Both the position numbers and the translations under genes were made by a program. A stretch of DNA of 64,000 nt from Methyloprofundus sedimenti (GTDB taxonomy: Bacteria > Pseudomonadota > Gammaproteobacteria > Methylococcales > Methylomonadaceae). Below, in pieces: positions 57,739 through 64,000 of the stretch; the first letter of the stretch is position 1, and the number at the start of each line of letters is the position of its first letter. The notes beneath the pieces are model-generated. The model was given only the letters and a program-made list of their open reading frames with translations. It did not search any database and was not told the DNA's origin. The stretch is from the NCBI RefSeq assembly GCF_002072955.1, contig NZ_LPUF01000001.1:1262896-1326895 (forward strand), written 5' to 3'.

Positions 57739-58668
57739 ATGATGAATGACTTTCAACCGACTGTGCTAATAGTGGATGACACGCCAGCAAACATACAGCT
57801 ATTAAACGGCATGCTACGAGGACTATATAAGGTGAAGGCTGCAACTAGTGGTGAAAAAGCACTTAAAATTGCTCATACAGAACCGCGGCCAGATATTATT
57901 TTACTGGATATTATGATGCCTGAAATGGATGGCTATGAAGTTTGTAGACAACTTAAGTCTTCGACGTACACGGCGGCAATACCGGTCATTTTTATTACTG
58001 CAAAAGCCGGAGTTGAAGACGAACAACATGGGTTTTCTTTAGGGGCTGTGGATTATGTCACCAAGCCATTCAATCCTGATATTGTCAAAACCCGAGTCCG
58101 GACACATTTAGAATTATATGCTCAACAGCAAACATTGTATGCTGAAAACAAACAGTTAAAACAGCGTATTGCTAACAAATTCTGTGATTATATAGAAGCA
58201 GAAATAGTCAGTATCCTGGCTGCCGGGGAAAGTGACGGAACTGAATTTAAATCAACGCTGCGCTGGAATTTACATACCGATAAAGCCGATAAAAAAATAG
58301 AAAATGCCTGTCTTAAAACAGTTGCTGCCTTTCTAAACAGCGATAGTGGCGTATTATTGGTCGGCGTGGATGATAATGGGAATATATTGGGGCTGGAACA
58401 GGACGGATTTGCCAGTGAAGACAAGCTGCTATTGCACTGGAACAGCCTGTTAAAATCGCATATAGGCATCGAATTTATGCAGCTTATACGTTCACAGATC
58501 AATAATTTTGCGGGGCAGCGTATTTTATTAGTGCAATGTCTACGTTCATCAAAGCCGGTATTTTTTCGCCGGGATAATGACGAGATATTTTATGTGCGCA
58601 CTGGTAACGGAACCAACCAGCTTAAACCCAGCGAAGTCCTCGCATATCTTGATCAGCGTGAGAGTTGA
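57739..58668 (+). CDS. Response regulator with C-terminal AlbA/Schlafen-type domain
   Basis: A 309-residue protein. Residues 1-125 are a receiver domain with the acidic pair D13-D14, phosphoacceptor D57 (IILLDIMMPEMDG) and K in YVTKPFNPD. A short coiled-coil (about 125-150) leads to an AlbA_2/Schlafen-like domain (about 155-300): EFKSTLRWNL, AAFLNSDSGVLLVGVDDNGNILGLE, YVRTGNGTNQLKPSE. AlbA_2 domains bind nucleic acid or occur in defence and stress proteins; fusion to a receiver is uncommon. The start at 57739 follows AGGA; a longer start at 57712 is possible. Confidence 0.85.
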   Translation: MMNDFQPTVLIVDDTPANIQLLNGMLRGLYKVKAATSGEKALKIAHTEPRPDIILLDIMMPEMDGYEVCRQLKSSTYTAAIPVIFITAKAGVEDEQHGFSLGAVDYVTKPFNPDIVKTRVRTHLELYAQQQTLYAENKQLKQRIANKFCDYIEAEIVSILAAGESDGTEFKSTLRWNLHTDKADKKIENACLKTVAAFLNSDSGVLLVGVDDNGNILGLEQDGFASEDKLLLHWNSLLKSHIGIEFMQLIRSQINNFAGQRILLVQCLRSSKPVFFRRDNDEIFYVRTGNGTNQLKPSEVLAYLDQRES

Positions 58669-58690
58669 GGGCACTGATTACTCAAAAGAC

Positions 58691-59119
58691 ATGAATGCAA
58701 CAACAGCATTTAGACTCTCCTATATAACTTTGGCGGTGACTGATTTCACCCGGATGTATGCTTTTTATCAGTCACTTGGCTTTCCCTTGCATAAGCTTGG
58801 CAACAATCCTGAACAGCCCTTTGCCATGTTTGCAATGGGGAGTGTGGTACTGGCCTTATATCCAAAAGCCTTATTGGCAAAACAGGCCGGCTGCAAAATT
58901 GAAGGTCAGAATACGACTATGTCACTGTCCTTAAATGTTGCGCATAAAAGCCGGGTTGATGCTGTCCTGAATTTGGCAACTGCACATGGCGCGACGATAA
59001 CCCGGCGGCCTTTTCAGCCGGAATGGGGTGGTTACTGTGGCTATTTTAAAGATCCCGAAGGTAATTTATGGGAAATTGTCTTTCATGAAAACTATCAGTT
59101 GACGCAAGCCCATAGTTAA
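58691..59119 (+). CDS. VOC-superfamily (glyoxalase/bleomycin-resistance-like) protein
   Basis: A 142-residue protein with two beta-alpha-beta-beta-beta units: LSYITLAVTDFTRMYAFYQSLGFPLH and the C-terminal GGYCGYFKDPEGNLWEIVFHENY, the usual VOC ending with a metal-binding Glu. The substrate is unknown. The ATG at 58691 gives a standard VOC length; upstream in-frame codons would overlap the receiver-AlbA gene. It lies 22 bases after that gene and is probably cotranscribed. Confidence 0.88.
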   Translation: MNATTAFRLSYITLAVTDFTRMYAFYQSLGFPLHKLGNNPEQPFAMFAMGSVVLALYPKALLAKQAGCKIEGQNTTMSLSLNVAHKSRVDAVLNLATAHGATITRRPFQPEWGGYCGYFKDPEGNLWEIVFHENYQLTQAHS

Positions 59120-59293
59120 ATGTGACTTAGAGTGGCTATGGAGCCACTAATAATGACCTGCTTTCTATGTGGTGTGCGGGGGAGGCGACATAAGATCTAA
59201 TAAAGAATAGCCGGATTTGGCTCAGAGCGCTTAAAAACGCTGCTACCTTTGATTAGGGTAAGTCTGTTGCATGCAACAGCGATAAATTTTTCG

Positions 59294-59357
59294 ATAAGGG
59301 ATAGGCTTTTGCTAAAAAAATGCGTTGATTTAGTGTAGGCTAAAGCCTGTCCCTTAT
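59294..59357. repeat. Inverted repeat downstream of bfr
   Basis: ATAAGGGATAGGCTTTTGC (59294-59312) pairs with the complement at 59339-59357 with two mismatches across 19 bases, with a 26-base loop. It ends 5 bases before the bfr stop on the minus strand. It may be a terminator or small mobile repeat. Confidence 0.6.
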
Positions 59358-59362
59358 ATGAA

Positions 59363-59827
59363 TTACATTTGCGATTGCAAGTAATTTTCTATGCCGACTT
59401 TATCTATTAACTCTAGCTGAGTTTCAATCCAGTCTACATGCTCTTCTTCACTGTCCAGTATATGGGTAAATAATTCACGAGAAACAAAGTCACTGACTTT
59501 TTCACAGTACTCAATGGCTTCACGCAGTAATGGAATAGCTATAAGCTCTAATTTTAAGTCACAATTAAGCATTTCTTTTGGATTTTCACCAATCAGAATT
59601 TTGCCAATATTTTGCAGATTAGGCAGACCGTCAAGAAATAAAATGCGCTCAATTAGCATATCAGCATGCTTCATTTCGTCAATTGACTCGTGATATTCCT
59701 TTTCGTTCAGTTTTGAAAATCCCCAGTTTTTATACATTCTGGCATGTAAAAAATATTGGTTAATAGCCGTTAATTCGTTTTCTAATGCTTTATTAAGGAA
59801 TTCAATGACTTTAGTATCGCCTTGCAT
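59363..59827 (-). CDS. bfr: Bacterioferritin
   Basis: A 154-residue iron-storage protein that forms 24-mers with haem between subunits. Ferroxidase ligands E18, E51 and H54 and haem ligand M52 are present ([31 protein letters not shown]), along with [20 protein letters not shown] and [12 protein letters not shown]. Length is normal. It follows bfd by 27 bases on the same strand. Confidence 0.96.
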   Translation of the reverse strand: MQGDTKVIEFLNKALENELTAINQYFLHARMYKNWGFSKLNEKEYHESIDEMKHADMLIERILFLDGLPNLQNIGKILIGENPKEMLNCDLKLELIAIPLLREAIEYCEKVSDFVSRELFTHILDSEEEHVDWIETQLELIDKVGIENYLQSQM

Positions 59828-59854
59828 AATGTTATCCAGGATAGATTGAGAAAG

Positions 59855-60046
59855 CTAAATAATAACGGGTATTTCAGTCGAAGGCACACTATTTTTATTA
59901 ACTAACTCACGCACATGACGATTGCATTTTCCACAGCTAGAGCCTACGCCTAGACATTGATACAGTTCTTTGCGCGTATTCATACCATTATCAATAGCAG
60001 TTTGAAGCTGCGAATCAGTCACTGCTTTGCAAACACAAATATACAT
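59855..60046 (-). CDS. bfd: Bacterioferritin-associated ferredoxin
   Basis: A 63-residue [2Fe-2S] protein with ligands C4, C6, C38 and C41 (MYICVCKAVTDSQL; SSCGKCNRHV). Bfd delivers electrons to bacterioferritin to release stored iron. It is the first gene of bfd-bfr, with a Fur-box-like site about 30 bases upstream, which fits induction under iron shortage. Confidence 0.95.
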   Translation of the reverse strand: MYICVCKAVTDSQLQTAIDNGMNTRKELYQCLGVGSSCGKCNRHVRELVNKNSVPSTEIPVII

Positions 60047-60076
60047 CCAGGAACCTCATTTATAAATATTTGTAAT

Positions 60077-60095
60077 AATGATAACAATTCTCATT
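60077..60095 (-). promoter_or_regulatory. Fur-box-like site upstream of bfd
   Basis: AATGATAACAATTCTCATT, a 19-base imperfect palindrome close to the Fur consensus (GATAATGATAATCATTATC), sits in the bfd promoter region. Role inferred from the iron-linked genes it precedes. Confidence 0.65.
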
Positions 60096-60681
60096 TAGAA
60101 GTAAAGCGATATTTATAAATTTTCCCATATCTTGTAAACAATGCCGATTTTTTACAGGTTTCTTCTAGCCTGTGCTGGTTTTTTAGCGGCGCTTAGTGCG
60201 CTAATTCATGCCTGTAAAAGAGCTTAAGATGCGGTAAAAAAACAAAATGTTTTGTTGACACTGAGTGATGGTTTCTGATTTTTTGACACTCATTATTTTT
60301 ATCAATCGTGTCTGGGGCACCTTGGATCTTTGATTTTCGGGAGTTGTAGTTGACATAAGAATTAAAAAGAATTACTTTAGCAGTTAATTTTCGTAATTAA
60401 TTGAATAACTTCAATTATCAGGTAAATTTCACAGGATAAAATGAATAGCAGGTCAATGCATTTGATTTTCAGGGTTAATACGACAAGGAAACAGGGCAAA
60501 AAGTCAGGATAAATATCTTGTCAAATGTGCTTGGATTGTCGGTGAATACTGTGGAATATCAGGACGAATGTGCTTGTATATAATATAGTTATGTGTCTTT
60601 ATCAAATATTTTAGCTTTATATTCGAACTGGTGAATTCGGATATAATTTTTATATTTCACCAACAATCATGAGTAAAGAGT
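60096..60681. other. Intergenic region upstream of the cold-shock gene
   Basis: About 580 gene-free bases. TTTTACAGG near 60150 can pair with CCTGTAAAA at 60211, enclosing TTAGCG / CGCTAA. A TATAAT (60642-60647) lies 35 bases before csp but has no good -35 box. Cold-shock genes often have long structured leaders, so part of this region may be transcribed. Confidence 0.4.
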
Positions 60682-60888
60682 ATGAGTAAAGGTACAGTTA
60701 AATGGTTCAATGCCGATAAAGGTTTCGGTTTCATTACACCTGAAGATGGCAGTAAAGATTTGTTTGTTCATCATTCCGAAATTCAGGCAGGCGGTGGATA
60801 CGCAACATTGAATGATGGTCAGGCTGTTGAATTTGAAGTTGGCCAGGGTCAAAAAGGCCCATGTGCAAATAAAGTGGTACCAATTTAG
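60682..60888 (+). CDS. CspA-family cold-shock protein
   Basis: A 68-residue single-strand nucleic-acid-binding protein with RNP1 KGFGFITP and RNP2 LFVHHSEI, as in CspA/CspE. It starts [18 protein letters not shown], and its length is standard. Such proteins melt mRNA structure; whether it is cold-induced cannot be told. Confidence 0.95.
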   Translation: MSKGTVKWFNADKGFGFITPEDGSKDLFVHHSEIQAGGGYATLNDGQAVEFEVGQGQKGPCANKVVPI

Positions 60889-60912
60889 ACTGCAACATAT
60901 AACGAATAAGGT

Positions 60913-60944
60913 TAGATTGTGATCGCGAAGCGAACCACAATCTA
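60913..60944. repeat. Hairpin downstream of the cold-shock gene
   Basis: TAGATTGTG / CACAATCTA (9 bp) with an inner TCGC-GAA-GCGA stem. No T-run follows. It lies between the csp stop and the intron fragment. It may be the old csp terminator or the point where the intron fragment ends. Confidence 0.55.
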
Positions 60945-60948
60945 GGAG

Positions 60949-61508
60949 CCAATGAGGTCGGTATCTGAGGTATCTGACCCTGGTTATTCCTGATCTTATC
61001 AACATCAGGCCCTGCCTCATTGGATCTTACCTTTTTTCATGACTCGTATTTGATACGAAATATTCCACCGATGCAAGATCCATAGGTGATGGATTCATGA
61101 CGCGTCTGGTATTCAATTCCTCGATAGACGTTTGGGCAACTCACGAGCAGCTCCTTACCACACTGCCTTCAGATATTTTCCCAACTAAGTGATTGAGTTC
61201 TCGTCCTCGGCTGACTTCTGCTCAGTTAATGTGCACATTCGCAGGTTCTGTTCCACAGCCGTCGTTAAGCAAGTAACTTAGGCAGGCAGCTCTACCCGGG
61301 TTAGAGCATGATCTTTCTCTGCACAACCACAGCATTTACCATTTCACAGCAATACAGGTGGACTTCGTCATGTTGTGCTGACTCGACAAATGCGGTTCGG
61401 TCTTAACTATGCTGTTATTATTCATTGGCTCGCAGATTTGCACTTAAGCTTTTTTCATAATGTACAGGGGACTTGCACCCCATTAGATCATGCTCATGCC
61501 GGGTGCAC
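60949..61508 (-). mobile_element. Group II intron 5' fragment (domain I region), no reverse transcriptase
   Basis: On the minus strand the sequence opens with GTGCACCCGGCATGAGC and ATGGGGTGCAAGTCCCC, close to the GUGCG-CCCGGCAUG 5' ends of bacterial group II introns. It continues with the domain I-like GTGCACATTAACTGAGCAGA and GTCAGCCGAGG. A long stem CCAATGAGG / CCTCATTGG is at 60949-61023. I find no domain V (AGC triad, GAAA loop) and no intron-encoded reverse transcriptase, so it is a truncated, inactive copy. The assignment is by remembered pattern; ends are approximate. Confidence 0.6.
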
Positions 61509-61716
61509 TCAAAGTGCTTCAGTCAGATATTTTTGAGAGGATAAAGCCATCTCTAAAATACGCCTGAACGACGGGTTATGTGAATAGGGACCTACTATAA
61601 TTATGTAGAAGTTCAGAAACATGAAGAGTATGATGATTAAGTGCACTTTACAGTGCTAAAAGAACAACTACGAGTGATGTAGTTATGGATTAATTTATTT
61701 TAATTTGAGGGAAATC

Positions 61717-62376
61717 ATGGCTAACGTGAACACAGATAAATTGTTAGAAAACAATAAACTATATGCGAGTGGTCAGGAAGTGCATAAATCATCTCATCCT
61801 GGAAAACAACCGATTAATCCAGCTAAACATGTGGCTGTTGTGGCTTGTATGGATGCGCGCCTTGATGTTGAAGACTTACTTGGCTTACAAACTGGAGATG
61901 CTCATATCATCCGTAATGCAGGAGGGGTTATAACCGATGATGCAATCCGTTGCCTGATTATCTCGCACCATCTACTTAACACTAATGAAATTATATTAAT
62001 CCACCACACACGTTGTGGTATGTTAGCTTTTACCGACGACCTGCTTAAAGCTGGATTGGAAGGTGACCCAGCGGCTGAGGCGCTACTTGGGCAAGCTACA
62101 GGACGCAAATTTACAAGCTGCCACGACAGCTCTTCAACACCTGCCCAGTTTCATGCCTTTCGTGGTCCACTCGAAGCGCTTGATTCACCACGTAATGAGC
62201 AGCAAACTGAGCGTCTGACCTGGGATGTAAGGCGATCAATATCCAGAGTTATGAATCATCCATGGATACCTACAGAAGGGCCTGATGCTTCGACTGTGCG
62301 AGGATTTATCTATGATGTTGATACAGGAAAACTTGAGGAAGTGAGCTACCCAGGGCCGATGGGTACGTTCGGCTAG
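61717..62376 (+). CDS. Beta-class carbonic anhydrase
   Basis: A 219-residue zinc enzyme interconverting CO2 and bicarbonate. Zinc ligands C44, H97 and C100 lie in [10 protein letters not shown] and HHTRCGM, with the D46-R48 dyad present and RNAGG at 66-70. No signal peptide, so cytoplasmic. It could supply bicarbonate for carboxylations or handle CO2 from C1 oxidation. ATG at 61717 is chosen because GAGGGA precedes it. Confidence 0.94.
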   Translation: MANVNTDKLLENNKLYASGQEVHKSSHPGKQPINPAKHVAVVACMDARLDVEDLLGLQTGDAHIIRNAGGVITDDAIRCLIISHHLLNTNEIILIHHTRCGMLAFTDDLLKAGLEGDPAAEALLGQATGRKFTSCHDSSSTPAQFHAFRGPLEALDSPRNEQQTERLTWDVRRSISRVMNHPWIPTEGPDASTVRGFIYDVDTGKLEEVSYPGPMGTFG

Positions 62377-62925
62377 ACTCTGATGATAACCCCAGGTCAG
62401 TAAACGAAGAAGCGTTAAGATGTCATGGAGTCAACTATTTGATTTGTAAAGGAATCTATGCCAAATATTTCCTTATTTTTACGATATTGAAAGGCAATGG
62501 CAAGACCTATTGGACTCGAATTTCCTGGTGAACTCTAACATTTAACTCCCCGTGACAATCGCAGGGAAGATAGATAAGAGCAAGACACTGATAGAAAAAC
62601 TTTTTAATTGTCATGTTCAATATTCATCTTGATCGTTGAGTTGAAAAAAGGTATTTTTGAAATATTGAATTTGTAAGCGGAGACTTGATCGACTAGAATT
62701 TTGTATTAGATAAGCTTTTTTTTCAGGATTAACTGTATTATAGGAAACACAGTTATATCCAGTATGCAGTTAAAGCTTAACTATAAATTTCTTATTATTC
62801 GATCATATGAGTCGCACTGGTAGCCGAATTATTCCCTGTTCCCTTCATTTTTGATTCTACTTGAATTAGGTTGGATACATATCAACAATGGTTTAATACT
62901 TTCATTTCAGTTTGAGGCAAATCAC
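62377..62925. other. Intergenic region containing a transposase relic
   Basis: No intact gene. The stretch 62497-62604 is a decayed REP-associated transposase start, described separately. The remaining bases to 62925 are AT-rich without recognised structure and should hold the promoter of the secreted protein gene at 62926. Confidence 0.5.
62497..62604 (+). pseudogene. Relic of a REP-associated tyrosine transposase (RAYT/TnpA-REP), N-terminal part
   Basis: In one frame: MARPIGLEFPGEL, stop, HLTPRDNRREDR, stop, EQDTDRKTF. RAYT proteins typically begin MARPLRxEFPGALYHVTxRG(D/N)RRExI followed by DDxDRxxFL. The spacing agrees, with a stop where the conserved Tyr (LYH) should be. Only the first 36 codons can be followed. 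It is clearly non-functional. RAYTs mobilise small palindromic REP sequences. Confidence 0.7.
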
Positions 62926-63570
62926 ATGAGAAATTTACTTTATTTATTTGCTCTATTTACCCTGTCCTTAAATATACCACTTGCTGCCGACAACATAATA
63001 AAAAATGCATCGGACATCCGCTTTACTGGACGATTGACAAGTGGACTGGCCTGTACCCAGGATTGCAGCAATTGTTGTACGGGTAATATGGTTGAAGATT
63101 ACAGTAAGACATTAAATATTAATATAGGAAGTTCGGCAATTGACCTGTCAGAAATCTATAACGATGGCCTAGATCACGCCATCAATGGCTACTTTTATCA
63201 AATCACCGATTCCTGCGAAGTGGGAAATTGCTCCTTATTTCATATTACTTCGATCGATCAACCGGATTTGCCCTTATACAATTCCCAGGCAGATTATTTA
63301 ACAATACCTTCTGTTCTTGTCGATGACAATAAACTTTATCAGGTAGATCTAAGCGGCCCTTTTATAATAACAAGTGCAGTGGAAATTGCAGGTGTGGGTG
63401 AGGACTGCAGTAAAGAACAACAGTGCGCAGAAGGTTATTCGTGCATCAGTTATTTTGGAATTGCAGGCAATGAATTAAAGAGCTGCGAAATATCCTGCGA
63501 AAATACTCATTGTCCAATAGGCCAGAGTTGTATCAGTATTGCAGATGGACCGCAGAATATCTGCCAATGA
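62926..63570 (+). CDS. Secreted cysteine-rich protein
   Basis: A 214-residue protein with a signal peptide (MRNLLYLFALFTLSLNIPLAA). The N-terminal half (about 22-150) is beta-rich with a CTQDCSNCC cluster. The C-terminal half has EGF/Dickkopf-like cysteine spacing: GEDCSKEQQCAEGYSCISYF ... CEISCENTHCPIGQSCIS. The pattern is usual for extracellular disulfide-rich modules. The family is not recognised. GAGG eight bases before the ATG supports this start over one 75 bases upstream. Confidence 0.7.
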   Translation: MRNLLYLFALFTLSLNIPLAADNIIKNASDIRFTGRLTSGLACTQDCSNCCTGNMVEDYSKTLNINIGSSAIDLSEIYNDGLDHAINGYFYQITDSCEVGNCSLFHITSIDQPDLPLYNSQADYLTIPSVLVDDNKLYQVDLSGPFIITSAVEIAGVGEDCSKEQQCAEGYSCISYFGIAGNELKSCEISCENTHCPIGQSCISIADGPQNICQ

Positions 63571-63604
63571 AAATACTGAAAGTAGGGACGTTGTTTAGTC
63601 TGAT

Positions 63605-64000
63605 TTGGAATGCGAGTTTATTGATGGAGGTAATGTAAAAGCGCATCAGCATAGCATTGGTGCTGCATTTGGACAAGAAAGTACTATTGGGAAAGCTATC
63701 GCAGGAAATGCAAGCAAAATTCATATGGTTGCTGATTCCTGTGGCCTTCCAATCCATTTCTTAGTAACAGGCGGTGAAGTTCATGTCTGCAAGCACGCTC
63801 CAACATTAGCCGCAGAATGACCAAGGCTGATTATATTATTGCAGACAGAGGGTATCACCGCGAGGACTTACGTCCTCCACTTAATGATAAAATCACAATT
63901 TTTGTCATCTCCGAAAAAAATTCAATAAAGGGAAATGAAAATATAGATAGGTATTTGTATAAATATCTTCATCTGTTTGAAAATGTTTTTGTACGGCCTG
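63605..64000 (+). pseudogene. IS5-family transposase remnant, frameshifted and truncated
   Basis: The first frame (63605-63820) reads IDGGNVKAHQHSIGA ... NASKIHMVADSCGLPIHFLVTGGEVH, the first-aspartate region of IS5-type DDE transposases. After a stop, another frame continues TKADYIIADRGYHRED ... YLYKYLHLFENVFVRP to the window edge, with the second Asp in IIADRGY. The N-terminal part is missing and the frame is broken, so the copy is dead. Confidence 0.85.

Noticed and set aside
60900-60950. Hairpin after csp as a group II intron domain V
   Set aside because: The stem lacks the AGC catalytic triad and the GAAA tetraloop expected of domain V.
60667-61020. 117-codon minus-strand ORF covering csp
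   Set aside because: It is the reverse of the cold-shock gene and its downstream hairpins; no domain is visible. The ATG lies inside the intron fragment but does not resemble a reverse transcriptase.
1-64000. CRISPR array, tRNA or rRNA genes, integron attC arrays, prophage structural genes
   Set aside because: No regularly spaced direct repeats, cloverleaf sequences, rRNA signatures or phage modules were seen in reading through.

Overview
The window comes from an AT-rich gammaproteobacterium that assimilates formaldehyde through the ribulose monophosphate (RuMP) cycle, most likely a type I methanotroph or methylotroph of the Methylococcales type. The evidence is an adjacent pair for 3-hexulose-6-phosphate synthase and 6-phospho-3-hexuloisomerase, followed directly by transketolase and transaldolase. 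The housekeeping genes are gammaproteobacterial in type: a GlrR-like regulator, CRP, and the rsmI-lpoA-yraN-diaA-dolP order known from enterobacteria. No particular species can be named from sequence alone.

Layout. 0-5 kb: the end of a GlrR-type sigma-54 activator, then small secreted or membrane proteins, several with their own hairpin terminators, and a membrane-anchored secreted protein whose predicted mature N-terminus is histidine. 5-12 kb: lipA, a crp homologue, the RNase P RNA gene, rsmI, lpoA, yraN, diaA and dolP. 12-18.3 kb: hps, hpi, tkt, two unfamiliar genes whose products carry 4 and 8 copies of a short [ST][GS]VxxY[ILVM] motif, and tal; several large hairpins separate the transcription units. 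18.4-31.7 kb: metG, mrp/apbC, fabI, a PLP-dependent desulfhydrase-family gene, ppk1, a binding protein and one permease of a peptide ABC transporter, a TerB-like protein and cytochrome c4.

32.4-44.8 kb is a defence island. It holds a type I restriction-modification system (hsdM, hsdS, hsdR plus a YgjP-type metallopeptidase gene). Between hsdS and hsdR sit an IS30 element, an XRE-ImmA/PIN-like pair and an AbiE toxin-antitoxin pair. hsdM is split by a run of eight G, the IS30 copy has cut off the last codons of hsdS, and the XRE-ImmA gene carries a frameshift. 45-59 kb: small membrane proteins, an M14 peptidase and glutamate-cysteine ligase-like pair, a lipase, a radical SAM protein, and a 1637-residue hybrid kinase divergent from a receiver-AlbA fusion. 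59-64 kb: bfr/bfd with a Fur-box-like site, a cold-shock protein, a group II intron 5' fragment, a beta-carbonic anhydrase, a decayed REP-associated transposase, a cysteine-rich secreted protein and a broken IS5-type transposase.

The two most unusual signals are the repeat-motif protein pair inside the RuMP cluster, a candidate multivalent scaffold partly anchored in the membrane, and a 53-base palindromic repeat present twice. In that repeat 8 of 11 differences form four compensatory base-pair changes, which shows that the hairpin itself is conserved.
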